From Alphaproteobacteria bacterium (lineage in GTDB: Bacteria > Pseudomonadota > Alphaproteobacteria > JAUXUR01): 38,285 nt of DNA. The notes beneath the pieces were generated by a model, which was not told the origin of the DNA, made no database searches, and saw nothing but the letters and a program-made list of their open reading frames with translations. Made by a program: the position numbers and the translations under genes. Where the stretch lies: the NCBI GenBank assembly GCA_030680745.1, contig JAUXUR010000060.1, forward strand, positions 1 through 38,285, written 5' to 3'. Within the stretch, counting starts at the first letter, position 1, and each line of letters begins with the position of its first letter. Below are positions 7,988-16,600 of this stretch, piece by piece.

Positions 7988-8095
7988 AAGATTAGAGAGT
8001 TTTCCTAAATCAGTGATTTTTTGCTAAAAACCAGATACCTCATAAATTGTAAAAGAGAACATTATCAAATTGCACCAACGCTGCGCTCAAATTTC

Positions 8096-8124
8096 TTGAA
8101 GTTTTAAATAAAATTCAGTATAGT
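8096..8124 (+). promoter_or_regulatory. Sigma-70 type promoter of ffh
   Basis: TTGAAG (8096-8101) and TATAGT (8119-8124) are separated by exactly 17 bases, a good match to the housekeeping consensus. Transcription would begin near 8131, about 28 bases before the ffh start codon. It gives the ffh-rpsP-rimM-trmD block a promoter separate from the flagellar operon. Confidence 0.65.
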
Positions 8125-8158
8125 GTGAAATTCTAGTATCTGACGCAGGTTTAAGAAG

Positions 8159-9496
8159 ATGTTTGAAGGACTCAGTAATAAGCTATCATCGATCATTGAT
8201 CGCTTGGTAGGCAAAGGCGCGTTAACGGAAAATGACGTTAACATGGCCATGCGCGAAATTCGCATTGCATTGCTTGAAGCTGATGTTGCCCTTCCTGTCG
8301 TTAAAGAATTTATTGAAACTGTTAAAGCAAAAGCCATTGGTCAGGATGTTGTTAAAAGCATCTCTGCTGGTCAAATGGTTGTTAAAATTGTTCACGACCA
8401 TTTGGTTGAGGTTTTAGGCCAAAAAAATAGTGAGCTCAATTTAAGTGCAGCGCCGCCTCAAGTGATTATGCTTGTAGGCTTGCAAGGGGCTGGTAAAACA
8501 ACCTTAACAGCGAAACTCGCTCTTCGACTTAAAAATAAACGCCATAAAAAAGTCTTAATGGCATCACTTGACGTAAAACGACCTGCTGCGCAATTACAGC
8601 TTGCAACGCTTGGTGAACAAGCAAATATTGCAACTTTGCCTATTGTTCAAGGTCAAAATCCTGTCGAGATTACCAAACGTGCGCTTCAAACTGCACGCTT
8701 AGAAGGCTTTGATGTTGTTCTTCTTGATACTGCAGGTCGTTTGCATATCGATGACGAATTAATGGACGAAGTTAAAGACGTTCATCATGCAGGTACACCT
8801 ATTGAAACATTGTTGGTTGTAGATGCTTTAACAGGCCAAGATGCCGTTAATGTTGCTAAAGCCTTTAACGAAAAATTACCTTTAACAGGTGTCGTTTTGA
8901 CACGTGTCGATGGTGATGCCCGCGGTGGTGCTGCGCTTTCGATGCGAAGCATTACAGGATGCCCCATTAAGTTTTTAAGCACAGGCGAAAAACTTGATCA
9001 ATTAGATGATTTTCATCCAGAACGCGTTGCATCCCGTATTCTTGATATGGGTGACGTTGTTAGTCTTGTTGAAAAAGCTTCTGAAATCATTGATCAAGAA
9101 GAAGCCGAAAAAATGGCTAAAAAACTTGAAAAAGGTAAATTTGATCTTGATGATTTAGCCAATCAGCTGAAACAATTTTCGAAAATGGGCGGCATACAGA
9201 ATCTTTTAAATCTTTTGCCCGGCATGGGTCAACTTAAAAAAGACATGCCTAAAGGCGTAGATGAAAAAGTTGTGCCACGTCAATTGGCGATTATTTCATC
9301 GATGACGTTGAAAGAACGCAAAGATTATAAAGTTCTAAACGCTTCTCGCAAAAAAAGAATTGCGGCAGGGTCTGGAACAACGGTACAAGATGTAAACAAA
9401 CTTTTAAAACGTTTTGAAGAAGCAAGCAAAATGATGAAGCATCTTTCAAAAGTTGGAAAAAGAGGCTTGTTTTCGGGTGGGCTTTTCTCTAAATAA
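8159..9496 (+). CDS. ffh: Signal recognition particle GTPase Ffh (SRP54)
   Basis: Ffh binds 4.5S RNA and nascent signal sequences, and docks with FtsY to bring inner-membrane proteins to SecYEG. The 445-residue protein has the N helical bundle (about 1-90), the G domain with P-loop GLQGAGKTT (107-115), DTAGR (190-194) and TRVDGDARGG (248-257), and the Met-rich M domain (about 295-445) with LLPGMGQL and the RNA-binding helix segment SRKKRIAAGSG. The usual TKxD is TRVD here, a conservative change. It heads the conserved ffh-rpsP-rimM-trmD order found widely in alphaproteobacteria and has its own promoter. Confidence 0.97.
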   Translation: MFEGLSNKLSSIIDRLVGKGALTENDVNMAMREIRIALLEADVALPVVKEFIETVKAKAIGQDVVKSISAGQMVVKIVHDHLVEVLGQKNSELNLSAAPPQVIMLVGLQGAGKTTLTAKLALRLKNKRHKKVLMASLDVKRPAAQLQLATLGEQANIATLPIVQGQNPVEITKRALQTARLEGFDVVLLDTAGRLHIDDELMDEVKDVHHAGTPIETLLVVDALTGQDAVNVAKAFNEKLPLTGVVLTRVDGDARGGAALSMRSITGCPIKFLSTGEKLDQLDDFHPERVASRILDMGDVVSLVEKASEIIDQEEAEKMAKKLEKGKFDLDDLANQLKQFSKMGGIQNLLNLLPGMGQLKKDMPKGVDEKVVPRQLAIISSMTLKERKDYKVLNASRKKRIAAGSGTTVQDVNKLLKRFEEASKMMKHLSKVGKRGLFSGGLFSK

Positions 9497-9534
9497 AGAT
9501 AAGCTTTTATAATACCGGATCCTCAATATAATCT

Positions 9535-9645
9535 GCCCAGATTATGAGGAAAAGTCTAGGAAAGGCGAGAACTGGCGCGGAATGTACTAAAGTACATGAG
9601 CACCGGAAGCGCAGACTTGACGAAGAGTTTGCCCATTAGGTGGGC
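9535..9645 (+). repeat. Palindromic element, family 1 (copy C)
   Basis: A 111-bp imperfect palindrome in the ffh-rpsP spacer. The arms begin GCCCAGATTATGAGGAAA and end GTTTGCCCATTAGGTGGGC. The apex is a perfect ATGTACT-aa-AGTACAT hairpin. The right end matches copy A (GGTGGGC). It carries in-frame start codons that extend the rpsP reading frame upstream but are not its real start. Confidence 0.85.
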
Positions 9646-9685
9646 GATTAAGCAGTTTTATTATAACAGTAAAAGGAAGTTATTC

Positions 9686-10036
9686 ATGGCTTTAAAAATT
9701 CGCCTCGCACGTCGTGGCTCTAAAAAACATCCATTTTATTCAATCGTTGTGGCTGAAAACACAAGCCCACGTGATGGTCGTTTTATCGAAAAAATTGGTA
9801 ATTATGATCCATTCTTGGCTTCAGACCATGCGTCACGCGTCGTTATTAATAAAGAACGCGCACAATATTGGCTTTCCGTTGGCGCAAAACCAACTGACCG
9901 CGTTGAACTTTTCTTCGGTCGTGCAGAATTAATGCCAATGCCACAACAATCCAATACACCTATTAAAAGCCAACCAAAGAAAAAAGCACAAGAACGTATA
10001 AAAGCTGAAGCCGCAGCCGCAGCCGCTAGCGCTTAA
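9686..10036 (+). CDS. rpsP: 30S ribosomal protein S16 (bS16)
   Basis: bS16 is an early-binding protein of the 30S body. The mature core begins [19 protein letters not shown] and continues with [20 protein letters not shown] and [20 protein letters not shown], the standard S16 signatures. I chose the ATG at 9686 because the protein begins exactly at the family start and AGGAAG lies six bases upstream; longer frames reach into the palindromic element. The 116-residue product has a Lys/Ala-rich C-terminal tail (ending [10 protein letters not shown]), common in alphaproteobacterial S16. rimM follows after 11 bases. Confidence 0.97.
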   Translation: MALKIRLARRGSKKHPFYSIVVAENTSPRDGRFIEKIGNYDPFLASDHASRVVINKERAQYWLSVGAKPTDRVELFFGRAELMPMPQQSNTPIKSQPKKKAQERIKAEAAAAAASA

Positions 10037-10047
10037 TTTTATAGGTC

Positions 10048-10554
10048 ATGTCAACTGCTTTAATTTTAATTGCGAAGATTGAGAGAGCCCACGGTATCCG
10101 TGGTGCTGTTCTCATTCGTTCTTTTGCACAAGATCCTTTGGATTTTTTGTCTTATACCTTATTAGATGAGCATCATAAACCTGTCGATATTGAAATTATT
10201 GGCACTGTTAAAGATCGGTTCATTTGCCAATTTAAGGGTATGACGACAAGAACAGAGGCAGAGAAATTGAAGGGCATGAATCTTTATACACCTAAAGATG
10301 AATTGCCCGATCTTGACGAAGATGAATTCTATCACACTGACCTTATTGGTTTAAAAGCTGAAACCAAAGAAGGTGTTGCATTAGGCACAATCGAAGCTGT
10401 TCAGAACTTTGGTGCAGGTGATCTTTTGGTTTTAAAAAACGAAAAGGGCGAAGAGCTTATTCCTTTTATTAAAGATTATGTGCTTGATGTATCTAAAGTA
10501 AATGGAAAAGTTATTCTGGAATTGCCTTCTTGGGTTGACACCGAAAAAGAGTAA
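10048..10554 (+). CDS. rimM: Ribosome maturation factor RimM
   Basis: RimM binds uS19 in the 30S head and helps 16S rRNA processing. The 168-residue protein has the N-terminal RimM barrel (about 6-90) with the typical opening LIAKIERAHGIRGAVLIRSF and the MTTRTEAEKLKGMNLY segment, followed by the PRC barrel (about 95-165) with DEFYHTDLIGL, GTIEAVQNFGAGDLLVL and LIPFIKDYVLDV. Its position between rpsP and trmD is the conserved one. The ribosome site is weak (AGGTC three bases before the ATG), so it may depend on coupling with rpsP. Confidence 0.96.
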   Translation: MSTALILIAKIERAHGIRGAVLIRSFAQDPLDFLSYTLLDEHHKPVDIEIIGTVKDRFICQFKGMTTRTEAEKLKGMNLYTPKDELPDLDEDEFYHTDLIGLKAETKEGVALGTIEAVQNFGAGDLLVLKNEKGEELIPFIKDYVLDVSKVNGKVILELPSWVDTEKE

Positions 10555-10575
10555 GAATGATTTCTCAAGAATCAC

Positions 10576-10720
10576 TAGACTTCTTTCGCAACTCGCTAAT
10601 GTGAGGCGAGTGGTAGGAGATTTGGCACGGAAGACCACAGTGTATTCTTCATACATGAGGATCTGAGTACCGAAACGACACATCAATCGACCACACTAGT
10701 AGAGTTTCGAAAGAAGTCTA
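10576..10720. repeat. Palindromic element, family 3
   Basis: A 145-bp imperfect palindrome filling the rimM-trmD spacer. Its 18-bp terminal inverted repeats (TAGACTTCTTTCGCAACT at 10576-10593 and its complement at 10703-10720) differ at one base. The centre is an apical hairpin TGTAT-tcttc-ATACA (10641-10655), and a further small hairpin ACTCGC..GCGAGT lies inside the left arm. The right terminal repeat abuts the trmD ATG and provides the AAAGAAG that serves as its likely ribosome site. Confidence 0.85.
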
Positions 10721-11416
10721 ATGTTTCATGTAAATTTGATAACGCTCTTTCCTGAAATATTTCCAGGTATTCTTGGACATTCTTTAATTGGCAAAGCACA
10801 CGAAAAAAATATTTGGTCTTATACCACAATCAATATTCGTGATTTTGCCGTTGATTCCTATGGCACAGTTGATGATGTCCCTTTTGGTGGTGGCGCTGGT
10901 ATGATTTTAAGACCTGATGTCATTCAGGCTGCCATTAGGTCTATCCCCAACCGAACAGGCCCTTTAATATATTTTACACCCCGTGGTCAGCCCCTCACAC
11001 AAAATCTTGTCAAAACACTTATTCAACATCCTTCGCTTACTTTATTATGTGGACGTTATGAGGGGGTTGATGAACGTGTATTTCAACATTATGATGTATT
11101 AGAATTAAGTTTGGGTGACTTCATATTAACAAATGGTGATATTCCGGCTTTTGCATTGCTCGATGCATGTATTCGTCTTTTGCCCGGTGTCATTGGTAAA
11201 CAAGAATCTCTGCAGAATGAAAGCTTTGAGTCTGGTCTTTTAGAACATCCTTTATATACAAAACCTGTATCTTGGGAAGGTCTCGACGTACCGGAAGTTT
11301 TAAGATCAGGGCATCATGGTAAAATTGATGCATGGCGCCATAATGAATCGATAAAGGTGACGCGTCAAAGGCGTCTAGATTTATGGATTGATTACTTAAA
11401 AAATAAATTGAAATAA
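10721..11416 (+). CDS. trmD: tRNA (guanine37-N1)-methyltransferase TrmD
   Basis: TrmD is the SPOUT methyltransferase that makes m1G37 in tRNAs reading CNN codons and prevents +1 frameshifting. The 231-residue protein shows VNLITLFPEIFPG at the start, PFGGGAGM (54-61), the knot motif LLCGRYEGVDERV (108-120), SLGDFILTNGD (130-140, usually SIGDYVLSGGE) and the C-terminal VLRSGHHGKIDAWR with RRLDLW near the end. All active-site segments are present. The start codon is directly after the terminal repeat of a palindromic element. The usual next gene, rplS, is not there: a GC-rich palindrome and then murI follow. Confidence 0.97.
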   Translation: MFHVNLITLFPEIFPGILGHSLIGKAHEKNIWSYTTINIRDFAVDSYGTVDDVPFGGGAGMILRPDVIQAAIRSIPNRTGPLIYFTPRGQPLTQNLVKTLIQHPSLTLLCGRYEGVDERVFQHYDVLELSLGDFILTNGDIPAFALLDACIRLLPGVIGKQESLQNESFESGLLEHPLYTKPVSWEGLDVPEVLRSGHHGKIDAWRHNESIKVTRQRRLDLWIDYLKNKLK

Positions 11417-11422
11417 AACTAT

Positions 11423-11560
11423 CCAAGCCCCTCTTCCTACGTCCCGCGGCTTGTCCGCGGGATCCATCATGCAAAAGTGTGGTGAAAATCGTTTATCGAG
11501 CCTTTTTGTGCACTTTCTGGATCCCGCGAACAAGTCGCGGGACGTAGGAGGGTGGTGGGT
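11423..11560. repeat. GC-rich nested palindromic element, family 4
   Basis: Two arms of about 37 bp (11429-11466 and 11518-11557) are inverted copies of each other: CTACGTCCCGCGGCTTGT..GGGATCCA against TGGATCCCGCG..GTCGCGGGACGTAG. Each arm is itself a palindrome (CCCGCGG-cttgt-CCGCGGG), so single-stranded DNA or RNA could form a cloverleaf. It is clearly more GC-rich than its surroundings and resembles the style of Rickettsia palindromic elements, though I cannot show homology. It may also end trmD transcription, but no T-run follows. A third partial purine arm lies at 11583-11597. Confidence 0.8.
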
Positions 11561-11628
11561 TCAAATGATACGGAAGTAAAGGCGTAGGAGGGGACTATGG
11601 CGTTACACTTAAATAAGAAGAGATATAA

Positions 11629-12429
11629 TTGAAAATAAATGATAATAGGCCAATTGGTGTTTTTGACAGTGGGATGGGTGGTTTGACAGTTTTGAAAGAA
11701 CTTCAAGCAATATTACCACATGAAAATTTTATATATGTTGCAGATTCATTGAATCTTCCTTATGGCGACAAAACAGAAGACCAAATTATACAATTTACAC
11801 AACGGATTATGGATTGGTTTAAACAACAAGACGTTAAAATGGTTGTGCTTGCCTGTCATACAAGTTCTGCTATTGCGCATGCCTCCTTAATACAAAATGC
11901 AGCTTTCCCTATTTTATGTTCGATAACACCTATTGCTGAACATTTTAAAAATCAATCTCGACATATTGGTATTATGGCAACCCAAAGAACAACGCAAAGT
12001 AAAGTATTTGAAAAATATTTCTTATCACATAATAATGATCACAAACTTATTTCTTTGGCATGCCCAGAATTTGTACCTTTAATTGAAGCACAGCAAATTG
12101 ATACTATTGAGTCTTCACTCATTGTTCAGCGATATTTAAATGAATTTTTAGATCGTAATATCGAAACACTTATTTTTGGGTGTACGCATTATCCTTATTT
12201 AAAGAAAATGCTCAAAAAATTATTACCCGAAAATTCATTTTTAACATTTGAAGATCCAGGTTTTTATTTAGCTTTAAAAACTTCTGAGACATTGGAAGAG
12301 CTAAACTTAAAAAACAATGGATTAAATGGTGCAACCAAATTTTATTCCACGCATGCCCCTGATATTTTTGCTGAAAAAATTAAGTTTGCGTTGGACATTA
12401 AGACAAGTGTGAATTTAGTGAAGGCTTGA
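11629..12429 (+). CDS. murI: Glutamate racemase MurI
   Basis: MurI converts L-glutamate to D-glutamate for peptidoglycan. The 266-residue protein begins at a TTG codon (11629), preceded by AAGAAGAG, giving MKINDNRPIGVFDSGMGGLT; no in-frame ATG lies before the conserved VFDSG, so TTG is the best start. The substrate motif PYGDKT is at 44-49. The two catalytic cysteines are Cys76 in LACHTSSA and Cys185 in FGCTHYPYL. The first motif is usually ACNTAS; the Asn-to-His change next to the cysteine is unusual. Peptidoglycan synthesis therefore seems to be kept. The gene occupies the place where rplS would be expected. Confidence 0.92.
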   Translation: MKINDNRPIGVFDSGMGGLTVLKELQAILPHENFIYVADSLNLPYGDKTEDQIIQFTQRIMDWFKQQDVKMVVLACHTSSAIAHASLIQNAAFPILCSITPIAEHFKNQSRHIGIMATQRTTQSKVFEKYFLSHNNDHKLISLACPEFVPLIEAQQIDTIESSLIVQRYLNEFLDRNIETLIFGCTHYPYLKKMLKKLLPENSFLTFEDPGFYLALKTSETLEELNLKNNGLNGATKFYSTHAPDIFAEKIKFALDIKTSVNLVKA

Positions 12430-12554
12430 ATTTTAGATTAAAAATCTTGATTATCCAGACTTTAATTCTTGACGAAGGCTGAATTGTAAAGGATATTTCA
12501 GAATAAGAAAGTTTCAATTTGAAATATTTTTACATGTAAAGGTTCAGACCTAAA

Positions 12555-13304
12555 ATGACAGCTCATGCTTCACTTCAAACATCACTCAATCAAGATATTG
12601 TTTTTGTTGCAAAACAAAAATTAACACAAGCTTTTCATCTTTTTGCAATGCTGGACATGGATGATTTAACCTATACCCATTTATCTGTAAGGCACCCCCA
12701 AATACCAAATCACTATTTTATTAATCCTCTTGGGCCGATTTTTGAAGAAATACAGGAAGATATGCTGCTTGAGGTTGATTTAGAGGGTAATCTAATTGGC
12801 CATCCAAAAGGCAATTACAACCCAACAGGCGATTGTATTCATAAAGCAATTTATAAGGCTAGACCTGAAGTAAATGCTATTATGCATTTGCACACCATTG
12901 ATGGTGTTGCTGTTTCAACATTAGCCTGTGGATTACTTCCTATTAGTCAGTTTGCTTTACATTTTTATAATAACATTGCTTACCATGATTATAATGGGTT
13001 AGTGTTGGATGCTTTAGAGTCAAAACAATTGTCAAAAGACTTAAAACATCATAATGCGCTTATACTTCGTAATCATGGATTACTTACCATTGGTAAAACA
13101 ATTGAAGAGACCTTTTTTTTGATGTATTACCTTGATCAAGCCGCAAAAACTCAAGTTAAAGCATTATCAATGAATAAAGATCTTCAAGTGCCAACAGATG
13201 ATATTTGTTTAAAAGCTTCACAACAAATGCGTCAATTTGAACCAAATTTAGGAAGCCGTGATTGGGATGCTTTAATCCGAAAACTTAAAAGATCTAAACA
13301 ATAA
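12555..13304 (+). CDS. Class II aldolase/adducin-family protein
   Basis: A 249-residue cytoplasmic protein of the class II aldolase/adducin fold, whose enzymes are zinc-dependent aldolases, dehydratases or epimerases acting on small sugar phosphates. Visible features are the N-terminal DDLTYTHLSVRHP, the phosphate-binding PTGDCIHKAIYKARPEVNAI, the metal-binding MHLHTIDGVAVS (His-x-His), and the third metal ligand in LILRNHGLLTIGKTIEE. This metazoan-adducin-like subfamily is common in alphaproteobacteria and is often left as an uncharacterised class II aldolase; I cannot name the substrate. The gene stands alone after murI. An AT-rich gene-free region follows. Confidence 0.85.
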   Translation: MTAHASLQTSLNQDIVFVAKQKLTQAFHLFAMLDMDDLTYTHLSVRHPQIPNHYFINPLGPIFEEIQEDMLLEVDLEGNLIGHPKGNYNPTGDCIHKAIYKARPEVNAIMHLHTIDGVAVSTLACGLLPISQFALHFYNNIAYHDYNGLVLDALESKQLSKDLKHHNALILRNHGLLTIGKTIEETFFLMYYLDQAAKTQVKALSMNKDLQVPTDDICLKASQQMRQFEPNLGSRDWDALIRKLKRSKQ

Positions 13305-13634
13305 TTTAATCCCCAATTTAAGGGTACAAGTCTGTGGATAAGTCTGGGCATAAAATTTTAAAATAATTTGAATTAAAATCTAAAAAAATATGCTTTATAT
13401 CACAACACAAAACAATTTTTAGCCCATTCTTACAAAACATGCATAACCATGATTAAAATCGACTATTTTAAATTATTTCAATAATTTGTTTTTTTCATTT
13501 GTGTAATATTTTATTTAAAAACAACAAAACACTTACTATTTATTGCATTTTTTTAAATTTATTGATTTTTACTTTAAAATCAGTTAATATCACTTAAATT
13601 TAAATAAAATTTTTTTATATTAAGGAAATCAAAA
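13305..13634. other. AT-rich gene-free region with one perfect DnaA-box sequence
   Basis: About 330 bases without a gene, extremely AT-rich from 13360 onward. A perfect DnaA-box sequence (TGTGGATAA, the complement of TTATCCACA) is at 13333-13341. I find no second clear box, so an origin is not supported. The last part must hold the promoter of the effector pair, but AT-richness makes every -10 assignment ambiguous. The AAGGAA at about 13622-13627 is the ribosome site for the GTG start at 13635. Confidence 0.4.
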
Positions 13635-16600
13635 GTGAAAAAACTCTTTTTGTTACATATTCTTATTGCAATAAATACATTATCTATTTCTTTTGCAAAT
13701 TCTCCACAAGACGCATCTGCAGTTCAGATAATTGATACAATTCAACAGGAAGATACAGCAAAAAAAAATTGGACACGCGTGACAACAAGATTTAAGCGAG
13801 AACAATTTCTTGTGGATTGTGATCTTGAACATCACACTGAATATAGCAAGTTGATTTCAATTCATCCCAACAATGAAGAAATATTAAACGAAACATGTTG
13901 GAAGGCTTTATTTAAATTAAAAGATTCATACAAACCAAATGAAGATCGTTCAAATTATACGTTTGCGTATCAATCGATGGCAAAATTTTTATTGACTTAC
14001 AATGTATTTCCTCAAAAGTGTAACACTAAAATAAAGCAAAATGATTTTCTTAATCAACTTATCAACAAAATTGGTCAGGGTATTACACCTAGACTCGCGC
14101 CTCATAAACATCAAAAAATAAAAAGATGGTTTCATATTTATGAAGGAATGCTTTTCCTTAAATATGCAAACATGTTTGCTAAAGAAGATCGACGTGAAAG
14201 ACATATCGTAAATGCCTATCATGAATTTACAAAAGCAATAGAATTAAAAACAACAAAAACAACTTACTTATTAGCTGCAGAAGCTATTTTAGATTATGGT
14301 CACATCCCAGCAGGAATGACACAAGAAGAAGCAGAAAAATTGGCTTATGATTATATAGAAATAGCCGAAACCAGACAAGAAAGACCTTCTTCTAATAGAG
14401 CAGAGAATGCTCAAGAGAGAGAAAAGCAAACAACTGTTGAAATTCATGCGCGTCCAACTTACATGATCGAAATAAATTTGTTAAACGGACCAAAAAACAA
14501 TCAGGAACAATCTCCAGAAAATCAGAGAGAGCAATTACTTCCAGATGTTTTTTTTGTTACAGAAGATGCGTTATTGAATTACGATTACACGCAATTAATC
14601 ATTCCTCGTCGCTTAAATGCTGCTCATTTGCCTGTTCGTAATAATCCAATAAATAGGATTGGGGATCTACAAGAAATCTATGACATTGATGGAAGGCGTG
14701 TGAGACGTCAAAATGTCGCAGGAACCAACATGCGTTGCTTTTTTAATGCAATAGGGCTTAATCCAAATGGGCAAGTTGCACAATTGGCTTTTTTTTCCAA
14801 TGATCCTATTGTTCGTTATATGCTCGCAAACGAAATTGTTTCTGCCGCAAGGGATCCTGATCAAATACCAATTCAAGTAAAAACAGCCATCAATTATGAT
14901 TTGTATCGCATGGAACGCGCCGCATTAGATGCACTAGAAGAAACCAGAAATGCTCTTTTACTTGAGCAGAATCCAAATGAGCATTTTCAAAATATCGCGC
15001 TTCTTCCGCTGCAATATCAAAATCTTGGACAACGCGGCGAAGAAATTCTTGAGCAATTGCGTAGAAGAGCATTATCACTTAATGCGTATAATGCTTTTAT
15101 AGATCATCATATTGGCAATGAAGAAATGATGGTAACATTGCTGGATTTACAAAATAACGGCAATGCTAATTTCACCTCTATTGATGCTATCGCATATCTT
15201 AACGATATTGGTATTAAAATCTTTACACCTCATCAAGAAGAAGGTTTAACGCTTATTCATGAATATATCCCTGAAAATGCCACAGAAGTCGCTTATATCT
15301 ACCATCAAGGCGTTCATTTTCAAGCGCTTGTACCTGTTGAAGATGTTATAGCAGAAAATGATAATGAAAACGAATTGAATATAGAAACAGAAAATTCTTC
15401 TGATTTACAATTACCAGACATAAAAAAACTAAGAAATATATATCCTAAGGTTGTGACATTCATTTATCATCGCGAATACGAAGATGATCTTGTTCGTAAA
15501 ATTCTTTATTCAAAGGAACATCTTCATAAAAAAGCAAAGGAAATTGGACTGAATTTTAATCTAGACGGACGCAGAATTAGCGAAATATTAACAAGTAATA
15601 ATATTCGTAACCTTCATTACGTTTCAGAAAATATAAAAGAAAAATTACTTCAATCTTACTTAGAATGTTACAAAAATATAAAAAGTAAAAAAATATCTCA
15701 AAAAGAACATGCAAATGCTTTTTTGAAAAGATTTAAAAACGATTTAGAAAATTCTATAGATGAAAAAAAGATTGCTCATATATTAATAACTTTATTTAGA
15801 GAGCAAAAATTTGATGAATCTCTCGATCAAAAACAAAAGAATAGAATTATTAGATTATATTCAAAAGGAAAAGGGTTTTTTATAATTCGTGACAAAACAG
15901 GCATTAATCTTTTAACAATTATGAGTATTCTTAGTGAAAATTTAAATCCTAAAGATTACAAAAACCCTATTAATTTGGAATTAAAAAAAGAAGCTTTATC
16001 TGAGGACGAAAAAAACCGATTAATTATAGATATTTTTCAGAAGATAAAAAAGGACACAGGTAAAGATCCCTCCATTTCAGGTGTTAAAAATGCACTTAAA
16101 GATTATAAAATTGGCTATAAAACATGTGAACGTATTTTAAAAACAAACAATCTTGTACAACAGAATATAAAGTCTCAGCATATATCAGAAAAAGAACAAA
16201 AAGAGATAAAAAAAGAATTTAATAAACTCAATCCGCCTCAAGGAAAAATAGAGGAAACTTATAAATCATTAGCCAAAAAACATAATGTAACTAAAGGACA
16301 GGTTCTAGATCTTATAAAAAACAGAACTTTTGAGTCGAAAAGAAAAAAAGAAATTCAAGACAATTTTGATAAAATTGTGAAGGCTTATCATAATCTTAGT
16401 GATGAGCAGAAGGAAAAACCATTTACTCATATTGAAAAAATAGTGCCTTTAACAAAACCTGCTATACGTAATCATTTAGAAAAAGCTGGCCTTTATCAAT
16501 CAAATGGAATGCGTGGCAAAAGCACGATCAACATTCTAGCTAAAAATGATATTCAGCCTAAAAAAAATAAAATTTTAGCAAAACGTAAAATAGAAGATGA

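Noticed and set aside
8000..8040. Terminator after flgL
   Set aside because: AAATCA-g-TGATTTTTT has no room for a loop and no GC stem.
9596..9685. Upstream in-frame extension of rpsP
   Set aside because: The extension lies in a palindromic repeat and in sequence not related to S16; the ATG at 9686 has a good ribosome site and begins at the exact family start.
12440..12500. Possible remnant of a family 1 palindrome (GATTATCCAGACTTTAAT, CTTGACGAAGG)
   Set aside because: Only short fragments match and no complementary arms remain; it could be chance in AT-rich DNA.
13316..13600. CtrA boxes (TTAA-N7-TTAA) in the AT-rich region
   Set aside because: Spacings found were 6, 8 or 11, not 7, and TTAA is very frequent here.
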